This document shows positions 58,040 through 64,000 of a stretch of DNA of 64,000 bases, piece by piece. Position 1 is the stretch's first letter; every line of letters starts with the position of its first letter. The stretch spans positions 3,038,001 through 3,102,000 of the forward strand of contig NZ_CP032702.1 of the NCBI RefSeq assembly GCF_007833795.1. The letters are read 5' to 3'. This stretch comes from Candidatus Pantoea soli. Its GTDB lineage: Bacteria > Pseudomonadota > Gammaproteobacteria > Enterobacterales > Enterobacteriaceae. The position numbers were made by a program, and so were the translations under genes. The notes under the pieces are model-generated. The model saw only the letters and a program-made list of their open reading frames with translations. It did not search any database and was not told the origin of the DNA.

Positions 58040-59632
58040 ATGATGAGCCAGCACACCCCTGCACCTGCGCGCAGCAGCGCGTTTTCCCCCTTCAGCTATG
58101 GGCTGTTTGCCCTGATCTGGACCGCCTCCGTCCTGGGTAATACCGGCAGCTTTATTCGCGATGTGGCCAGTGCGTGGCTCATCACCGGCCTTTCCGACAA
58201 TCCCACGGCGGTGGCGCTGATGCAGACCGCCGCAACGCTGCCGGTGTTTTTGCTGGCGCTGCCTGCCGGGGTGCTGTCAGATATCGTTGACCGTCGCCGC
58301 CTGCTGATTGTAGTACAGCTGCTGATGGCCAGCGTCAGCGGTACGCTATTGCTGCTGTCGCACAATCACTGGCTGACGGTGGAGTGGCTGATCGGCCTGA
58401 CGTTTGTCGGCGGCATTGGCGCTGCACTGTTCGGGCCGGCCTGGCAGGCGATTGTGCCGGAACTGGTGCCGCGCCATGAGCTGAAAAACGCCGTGGCGCT
58501 GAACTCGCTCGGCATCAATATTGCGCGCGCCATCGGCCCGGCAACCGGCGGCATGCTGCTGGCGGCACTCGGGGCCATGGCGGCATACGGTGCCGATGTA
58601 GCCAGCTATTTTTTTGTTATCGCCGCCCTGCTTTACTGGAAGCGGCCGGTAAAAGCCAAAACCGAACTCAATGAGCACTTCCTGGGTGCCTTCCGCGCGG
58701 GTCTGCGCTATGTGAAAGCCAGCCGTGAGCTGCATCGCGTGCTGATGCGTGCAGCGCTCTATTTTGCCTTTGCCAGCGCCATCTGGGCACTGCTGCCGCT
58801 GGTGGCGCGCACCATGCTGCACGGCAGCGCCGGCTTCTATGGCCTGCTGCTGGGAGCAGTAGGTGCCGGTGCGATTGGCGGTGCACTGCTGCTGCCACGC
58901 CTGCGTCGTCATCTCAGCCACGATGGGCTGATGCTGCTGGCGGCCCTGCTGAGCGCGGGTGTGATGGGCGCGCTGGCGCTGAGCCCGCCGCAGTGGCTGG
59001 CGCTGCTGCTGATGGTGATCCTCGGCACCGGCTGGATTGTCGCGCTGACGACCCTGAACGGCGTGGCGCAGGCGGTGCTGCCGGACTGGGTGCGCGGACG
59101 CGGTCTGGCGGTCTATCTGATGGTGTTTAACGGCACGCTGGCCGGCGGCAGCCTCAGCTGGGGTGTGATTGCGCAGCAGGTCGGGCTGACCACCACGCTG
59201 CTGCTGGCGGCGGCGGGCCTGACGCTCAGCGCACTGCTGCTGAAACGTCTGGTGCTGCCTGCGGGCGAGGCCGACCTGCAACCGGCGCAGCACTGGGCCG
59301 AACCGGTGGTCAGCGATCGCGTGGATACGCGACACGGTCCGGTGCTGATTCAGATCCGCTATCGCGTACCGCAGGCCGATCGCGCCGCGTTTAAACAGGC
59401 TATTCACCCCCTGGCGCAGGCGCGTCGTCGTGATGGCGCGTACGCCTGGGGATTAATGGAACAGACAGACGATCCCGAGGCGCTGCTGGAGTGGTTCATG
59501 GTGGAGTCATGGCAGGAGCATTTACGTCAGCACCAGCGCGTGTCGCGCGCGGATGCCGCGCTGCAGCAGGCGGTGCTGCAGTTCCATCAGGATGACGCGC
59601 CGCCGCAGGTTAGTCACCATATCGCTATTTAG
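58040..59632 (+). CDS. MFS exporter fused to a monooxygenase-like C-terminal domain
   Basis: A 530-residue protein. The first 430 or so residues form an MFS_3-type transporter (enterobactin-exporter EntS-like group) with about ten to twelve helices, VLSDIVDRRRLL in the first cytoplasmic loop and NSLGINIARAIGPATGG. The last 90 residues form a soluble domain resembling the antibiotic-biosynthesis-monooxygenase dimeric alpha-beta barrel (VLIQIRYRVPQADRAAF, EWFMVESWQEHLRQHQRVS). Such fusions recur in the family. AGGAAAACT precedes the ATG at 58040, with a second ATG next to it; the open frame to 57908 is not used. The substrate cannot be inferred, and no siderophore synthesis genes are nearby. 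Confidence 0.88.
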   Translation: MMSQHTPAPARSSAFSPFSYGLFALIWTASVLGNTGSFIRDVASAWLITGLSDNPTAVALMQTAATLPVFLLALPAGVLSDIVDRRRLLIVVQLLMASVSGTLLLLSHNHWLTVEWLIGLTFVGGIGAALFGPAWQAIVPELVPRHELKNAVALNSLGINIARAIGPATGGMLLAALGAMAAYGADVASYFFVIAALLYWKRPVKAKTELNEHFLGAFRAGLRYVKASRELHRVLMRAALYFAFASAIWALLPLVARTMLHGSAGFYGLLLGAVGAGAIGGALLLPRLRRHLSHDGLMLLAALLSAGVMGALALSPPQWLALLLMVILGTGWIVALTTLNGVAQAVLPDWVRGRGLAVYLMVFNGTLAGGSLSWGVIAQQVGLTTTLLLAAAGLTLSALLLKRLVLPAGEADLQPAQHWAEPVVSDRVDTRHGPVLIQIRYRVPQADRAAFKQAIHPLAQARRRDGAYAWGLMEQTDDPEALLEWFMVESWQEHLRQHQRVSRADAALQQAVLQFHQDDAPPQVSHHIAI

Positions 59633-59675
59633 CCCGCCGGTTGCGGCAGTGCGGCCGGCGCCGCGCTGCCGGCCA

Positions 59676-60584
59676 TTATGCCGGTGCGTAGATTTCCTGC
59701 AGGCCGGCCAGTGCCGGCAGCCGTTCCCGCCACCAAATTGCCGCGTTGCCACAGGCGCTCTCATTCCACGCCAGATAAGCCATATCGCGGCGGCATTCGC
59801 TGTCCAGCTGCCGCGCGACCAGCGTGCCGTCCGCCAGATGCGGCCGCGCCAGGTATAGCGGCAGATAACCGCAGCCCAGCCCGTCAAGCTGCGCCTGCAG
59901 CTTCGCCGGAAAATCATGCACGCTCAGGGTTTTCTGCTCATCCAGCACGCGCAAATCCACCCCCGCGCCGTGACGCGACGAGTCATGCACCGTCACGGCC
60001 CGGTACTGGCGGATCTGTTCGCGCAGCAGCGGCTCCGGTGCGGTGGCAAGCGGATGGTCGGGTGCCACGGCAAACACGTACTCCAGCCACCCCAGCGGCT
60101 GGCAGATAATCTCTTTGCGCGTGGCAGGTTCCTGCACCGCACCAAAGACAATATCTGCTTCGCCATAGTGCAGCGCTTCCCAGCAGCCGGCGAGCACGTC
60201 CTGACGGAACTGCAGCTGGGTGTGCGGATGCTCCTGATAAAACTGTTCGATAAGCGGCGTCAGAATGCTGAACGGCAGCGACGCATCCACGCTCAGGGTG
60301 AGCTGGCTCTCCCAGCCGCTCTCCACATAACGCGCCTGCTGCTCCAGTTCGTTAACCGCCCGCAGCAGCGCCCGCCCTTTTTCCAGCATCAGCCGCCCGG
60401 TGGGGGTAAACGTCGCCCGATGGCCGGAGCGATCCAGCAGCGTGATTTTCAGATCGCTCTCCATTTTCTGCACGGTGTAGCTCAGCGCAGAGGCCGTTTT
60501 GAACAGCCGCGCCGCCGCCGCGGCAAACGTGCCATGACGATCCAGCGCATCCAGAATCAGCAGCGCTTCCAGGTTTAAACGCAT
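59676..60584 (-). CDS. LysR family transcriptional regulator
   Basis: A 302-residue LysR-type regulator: N-terminal winged helix (LNLEALLILDALDRHGTFAAAAARLFKTASALSYTVQ), then the two-lobed effector domain. The ATG at 60584 has GGAGG upstream and matches the usual LysR start; the longer frame to 60623 is rejected. It is divergent from the amidohydrolase gene with 204 bp between starts, the classic layout for a LysR regulator controlling its neighbour. It converges with the MFS gene. Confidence 0.92.
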   Translation of the reverse strand: MRLNLEALLILDALDRHGTFAAAAARLFKTASALSYTVQKMESDLKITLLDRSGHRATFTPTGRLMLEKGRALLRAVNELEQQARYVESGWESQLTLSVDASLPFSILTPLIEQFYQEHPHTQLQFRQDVLAGCWEALHYGEADIVFGAVQEPATRKEIICQPLGWLEYVFAVAPDHPLATAPEPLLREQIRQYRAVTVHDSSRHGAGVDLRVLDEQKTLSVHDFPAKLQAQLDGLGCGYLPLYLARPHLADGTLVARQLDSECRRDMAYLAWNESACGNAAIWWRERLPALAGLQEIYAPA

Positions 60585-60788
60585 CCCCCACCCTCCGCAA
60601 AAAAAGTTGAACAACAACGCCAAAACAATCCGTTAGCAATAACGGCTCTCATTTCGTATTTTTTTCTTCAACGACGCAAGCCTTTTTAGCCGCGACAGCA
60701 GAGAGACGATGGCAGTGATGGCTCTGACTGACGCATCCCCACACCGTGGCTGACGGGCCGCCACGCTGAATCTGACGGAGAAAACACA

Positions 60789-62657
60789 ATGACGACGGCT
60801 TCACTGATTTTTACCAATGGCAGATTTCATACGGTGGATCGCGAAAACCCGCTGGCGACGGCGGTGGCGATCAAAGATGGCCGCTTTCTCGCCGTCGGCA
60901 GCGAAGCCGAGGTGATGCGCTTTGCCGGCAGCGAAACGCAGATTATTGATGCAAGAGGTCACACCGGCATCCCGGGGCTGAATGACTCTCACCTGCACCT
61001 GATTCGCGGCGGCCTTAACTACAACCTTGAGCTGCGCTGGGAAGGCGTGCCGTCGCTGGCGGATGCGCTGCGTATGCTGCGCGAGCAGGCGCTGCGCACC
61101 CCTTCACCACAGTGGGTACGCGTGGTAGGCGGCTGGAGCGAATTCCAGTTTGCGGAGCGCCGTATGCCGACGCTGGATGAGATCAACGCGGCGGCACCGG
61201 ACACGCCGGTGTTTATTCTGCATCTGTACGATCGTGCGCTACTGAACCGCGCCGCACTGCGCGTAGTGGGATACACCAAAGAGACTCCCAACCCGCCGGG
61301 CGGCGAAATTCAGCGCGACAGCAACGGCAATCCAACCGGCATGCTGATTGCCCGTCCTAACGCCATGCTGCTGTACGCAACGCTGGCGAAAGGGCCGAAG
61401 CTGCCGCTGGAGCAGCAGGTCAACTCCACCCGCCAGTTTATGCGTGAGCTGAACCGCCTTGGCCTGACCAGCGCCATTGATGCCGGCGGCGGCTTCCAGA
61501 ATTATCCGGATGACTATGAAGTGATTGCCGAGCTGCACGCGAAAAAGCAGCTGACGGTGCGTATCGCCTATAACCTCTTCACCCAGCGTCCCGGTCATGA
61601 ACTGGAGGATTTTGCGAAGTGGACCGATATGCTCAAACCGGGTCAGGGCACCGACTTTCTGCGCCACAACGGCGCCGGTGAGATGCTGGTGTTCTCCGCC
61701 GCCGATTTCGAAGATTTCCTGGAGCCCCGGCCGGATCTGGCACCCGGCATGGAGGATGAGCTGGAGCGCGTGGTGCGCCATCTGGTCGAGCACCGCTGGC
61801 CCTTCCGCCTGCACGCCACCTATAACGAATCGATCAGCCGCATGCTGGACGTGTTTGAAAAGGTGAACCGCGATATTCCTTTCAATGGCCTGCACTGGTT
61901 CTTTGACCACGCCGAAACCATCACCGAAGCCAACATTGAGCGGGTGAAAGCGCTCGGCGGCGGTCTGGCCGTGCAGCATCGCATGGCGTTTCAGGGCGAA
62001 TATTTTGTCGACCGCTACGGTAAAGAGGCAGCCCGACAGACGCCGCCGGTGGCGCGTATGCTCGATGCCGGTGTACCAGTAGGTCTGGGCACGGATGCCA
62101 CCCGCGTTGCCAGCTATAATCCGTGGACCGCGCTGTACTGGCTGGTTTCCGGCCGCACGGTGGGGGGCATGCAGCTGTATGACGATAACGCCCGTCTCGA
62201 CCGCGAAACCGCGCTGATGCTGTGGACCAAAGGCAGCGCCTGGTTCTCTAACGAGCAGAGCGCCAAAGGCGAGATCAAAGTGGGACAGCTGGCCGATCTG
62301 GTGCTGCTGTCGAAAGATTTCTTCAGCGTACCGGAGGAGGAGATCAAGGGTATTGAATCCGTGCTGACGCTGGTGGATGGCACGATTGTCTATGCGGCAG
62401 GCAGCTTTACGCCGCTGGCGCCGCCGCCGGTACCGGTGCTGCCAGAGTGGTCGCCGGTGACAACCGTGCCGGGTCACTATCGCAGCGCCCCGCCGCAGGC
62501 CAGCGGACGCGCCGCCATGATGCCGAAGGTGCACCAGTGCAGCGGCCCGTGCGGCGTGCACAGCCATGCGCACGATGTGGCACGTCAGTCGGCGGTGCCG
62601 GTGTCAGATAATCACGCCTTCTGGGGCGCGCTGGGCTGCTCCTGCTTCGCATTTTAA
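60789..62657 (+). CDS. YtcJ-type metal-dependent amidohydrolase with Cys/His-rich tail
   Basis: A 622-residue amidohydrolase-superfamily enzyme. Metal-site motifs: DSHLHL near residue 70, further histidines in FRLHATYNE and HWFFDHAE, and the aspartate in GLGTDATR near residue 433. The composite beta-sandwich with GRFHTVD at the start and ADLVLLSKD near residue 505 are typical of the YtcJ group (N-substituted formamide deformylase relatives). The last 42 residues carry QCSGPCGVHSHAHD and GCSCF, four cysteines and several histidines beyond the family core. GGAG lies upstream of the ATG. The substrate is unknown; control by the divergent LysR protein is inferred. Confidence 0.88.
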   Translation: MTTASLIFTNGRFHTVDRENPLATAVAIKDGRFLAVGSEAEVMRFAGSETQIIDARGHTGIPGLNDSHLHLIRGGLNYNLELRWEGVPSLADALRMLREQALRTPSPQWVRVVGGWSEFQFAERRMPTLDEINAAAPDTPVFILHLYDRALLNRAALRVVGYTKETPNPPGGEIQRDSNGNPTGMLIARPNAMLLYATLAKGPKLPLEQQVNSTRQFMRELNRLGLTSAIDAGGGFQNYPDDYEVIAELHAKKQLTVRIAYNLFTQRPGHELEDFAKWTDMLKPGQGTDFLRHNGAGEMLVFSAADFEDFLEPRPDLAPGMEDELERVVRHLVEHRWPFRLHATYNESISRMLDVFEKVNRDIPFNGLHWFFDHAETITEANIERVKALGGGLAVQHRMAFQGEYFVDRYGKEAARQTPPVARMLDAGVPVGLGTDATRVASYNPWTALYWLVSGRTVGGMQLYDDNARLDRETALMLWTKGSAWFSNEQSAKGEIKVGQLADLVLLSKDFFSVPEEEIKGIESVLTLVDGTIVYAAGSFTPLAPPPVPVLPEWSPVTTVPGHYRSAPPQASGRAAMMPKVHQCSGPCGVHSHAHDVARQSAVPVSDNHAFWGALGCSCFAF

Positions 62658-62663
62658 CCGCAC

Positions 62664-62690
62664 GCCGGGTAGCGCATGGCGCTACCCGGC
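62664..62690. repeat. Perfect 12-bp-arm hairpin between convergent genes
   Basis: GCCGGGTAGCGC, ATG, GCGCTACCCGGC. It lies between the convergent amidohydrolase and GGDEF genes and overlaps the last codons of the latter. No T run follows on either strand, so termination would not be of the simple intrinsic type. Confidence 0.6.
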
Positions 62691-63629
62691 CAGCCGGAAT
62701 CCCTGCTTGCCGTTCTTCTTGATCTGATACATCGCTTCATCCGCCCGCTTCAGGGCATCGTTAAAGCTGTCGCGGGGCTGCACCGGCGCGATGCCAATGG
62801 AGGCGCCAATCTGCGCATGACCATTATCCAGATTAAACGGGGTCAGCGCGGCGTCCAGCACCGCCTGCGCCAGAATGCGCACCTTCGGGTAGTCGATCAG
62901 AAACGGCAGCAGCAGGACAAACTCATCGCCGCCCAGCCGGCCCACTACCACGCTGGCGGGCACGACTTCCGTGATGCGCTGGCTGAGCTGAATCAGCACT
63001 TCATCACCGCTGCGGTGGCCGAGGGTATCATTGACGTGCTTGAAATTGTCGAGATCGATAAACGCCATGCAGAGCGGCCCCTGCGCCAGCAGCTGGCTGA
63101 AGTGGCTTTGCAGCGCGTGACGGTTTGCCAGCCCGGTCAGCGGATCGTGAAGCGCCAGCATGGCGAGCTGCGCTTCGTAGTTCTTCTCTTTGGTCATGTC
63201 GATATGGGTGCCGGTGACTTTCAGCGGATTGCCCTGCGCATCCCATTCGGTTACGCGCCCGCGATCCAGCACCCAGGTGATGCGACCATTTTTTCCCAGC
63301 ATGCGGTGCAGTGCTTCGTAATAGGGCGCACGCCCTTCGATATGATCGTAAAACGCTCTCAGCACGTCATCGGCATCCTCCGGATGCAGGTGCGCGCGCC
63401 ACTCTTCAAACCGGGCTTCGCTCTCGTTCGGCTGAAAACCCAGCATCGCGCCCCAGCGGCGGTTAAAAATTACCAGCTTGCCGCTGGGAATATCCAGTTG
63501 CCACAGGCACAGCCCGGTGCCATCCAGCGCCGCGCTGAGCTTGTTACGCGCGTCATACGCGATACGCTTCAGGCGCGCATTATGCTTTTTCAGGTTCTGA
63601 ATCTGCTGACGCAGCGCTTCTTCGGACAT
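62682..63629 (-). CDS. PAS-GGDEF diguanylate cyclase
   Basis: About 315 residues from the ATG at 63629: a short coiled-coil start (EEALRQQIQNLKKHNARLKR), a PAS domain (about 32-150, with NRRWGAMLGF and GTHIDMT), and a GGDEF domain (about 155-315) with DPLTGLANRHAL, DLDNFKHVNDTLGH and an intact GGDEF motif (GRLGGDEFVLLL). It should make cyclic di-GMP. No RxxD inhibitory site is seen just before GGDEF, so product inhibition may be absent. No membrane segment in this form. The frame stays open to 63866; the extra residues do not look like a conserved domain, and no clear ribosome site marks either start. Confidence 0.87.
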   Translation of the reverse strand: MSEEALRQQIQNLKKHNARLKRIAYDARNKLSAALDGTGLCLWQLDIPSGKLVIFNRRWGAMLGFQPNESEARFEEWRAHLHPEDADDVLRAFYDHIEGRAPYYEALHRMLGKNGRITWVLDRGRVTEWDAQGNPLKVTGTHIDMTKEKNYEAQLAMLALHDPLTGLANRHALQSHFSQLLAQGPLCMAFIDLDNFKHVNDTLGHRSGDEVLIQLSQRITEVVPASVVVGRLGGDEFVLLLPFLIDYPKVRILAQAVLDAALTPFNLDNGHAQIGASIGIAPVQPRDSFNDALKRADEAMYQIKKNGKQGFRLAG

Positions 63630-63934
63630 ATCGACAGAGGAATGAGAAATAAGGGTTATTTTGCCTGTCGATAATTTTCTGTAAACCAGACAAATGAAAA
63701 GCCGATTTACCACGGAAAAAGGCCGGCGCGCCAGCAGTAACGGCGAAGCAAAGCGGCAAACGCAGCGCACTTCGCTTGCCGGCCCGGCGCACGCGGCCAG
63801 GGTCACGTACGGCAATGTGCGGGCGCGACCGCGTTGCCGTCTCTCTGTCGTACAGATTTTCACCAAATTTTAAGAACTTTCTTAACCCGCGCTTAATGAT
63901 GGCCGGGATACGTGTCGCTGTGAAACTGCACTTC
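63630..63934. other. Region between the GGDEF gene and the right-edge ORF
   Basis: About 300 bp with no recognised gene; it covers the upstream extension of the GGDEF frame and must contain divergent promoters if the right-edge frame is real. Confidence 0.4.
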
Positions 63935-64000
63935 ATGTTCCCGGTTAAGAGACAACGCGTGGCTAACCCTATCCTGAGCCTGATTTTTCTGCTGAGCCTG
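63935..64000 (+). CDS. Start of an unidentified gene (partial)
   Basis: An open frame runs off the right edge. It has an ATG at 63935 and, in frame, a GTG at 63959 preceded by AAGAGACAAC. From the GTG it reads MANPILSLIFLLSL, a hydrophobic start that could be a signal peptide or first membrane helix. Too little is visible to identify it. Confidence 0.35.
   Translation, partial: MFPVKRQRVANPILSLIFLLSL

Noticed and set aside
1..64000. tRNA, rRNA, insertion sequences, phage or integrase genes
   Set aside because: I saw none; accessory regions show no transposase, integrase or attachment-site duplication that I could recognise.

Overview
The window is chromosomal DNA of an enterobacterium, most likely from the Erwiniaceae (Pantoea, Erwinia or Mixta type). 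The backbone from 21.5 to 45.3 kb follows the Escherichia coli order speA, metK, galP, sprT, endA, rsmE, gshB, yqgE, ruvX, yggR, yggS, yggT, rdgB, hemW, then yggN, yggL, trmB, mutY, yggX, mltC, speC, with protein sequences very close to E. coli. Several genes expected from that order are absent here: speB beside speA, yggU between yggT and rdgB, yggM and ansB after hemW, and nupG between mltC and speC. Genus assignment is inference from content, not from a marker gene.

From 1 to 20.9 kb, all on the minus strand, lies a type I secretion biofilm-adhesin locus. In transcription order it holds a stand-alone EAL protein with a substituted catalytic motif, a giant BapA/LapA-type adhesin of about 5,450 residues with roughly 47 Ig-like repeats, a TolC-type outer-membrane protein, and a LapB-type ABC exporter that runs off the left edge. 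The repeats carry higher-order structure: a three-repeat unit of about 910 bp is repeated about four times in the C-terminal third, and a distinct repeat type recurs every three or four repeats in the N-terminal third.

From 21.5 to 45.3 kb is housekeeping: polyamine synthesis (speA, speC), S-adenosylmethionine synthesis, galactose uptake under clear GalR and CRP sites, the gshB-yqgE-ruvX and yggS-yggT-rdgB-hemW runs, and the trmB-yggL and mutY-yggX-mltC operons. The one accessory insertion is a 751-residue Ig-like protein (36.1-38.3 kb). It has no Sec signal peptide but ends like large type I secreted adhesins.

From 45.8 kb to the right edge is a more accessory set: an AcuI-type reductase, a SelW-like thioredoxin-fold protein, a YqjH/YqjI-like ferric-chelate reductase and PadR regulator pair behind a Fur box, a Rob-like AraC regulator, a cyanide-insensitive-type bd oxidase (cioAB-like) with a DUF2474 small subunit, the divergent ytfH/qorB pair around a nested palindrome, cytoplasmic trehalase treF, a chloroperoxidase-type hydrolase, an MFS exporter fused to a monooxygenase-like domain, a LysR regulator divergent from a YtcJ-type amidohydrolase, and a PAS-GGDEF protein.

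The observations most worth a second look are the apparent AUU start codon of treF behind a perfect Shine-Dalgarno sequence, the repeat architecture of the adhesin with its linked degenerate EAL protein, the orphan Ig-like secreted protein, two short ORFs in the speA leader, and the nested operator between ytfH and qorB.
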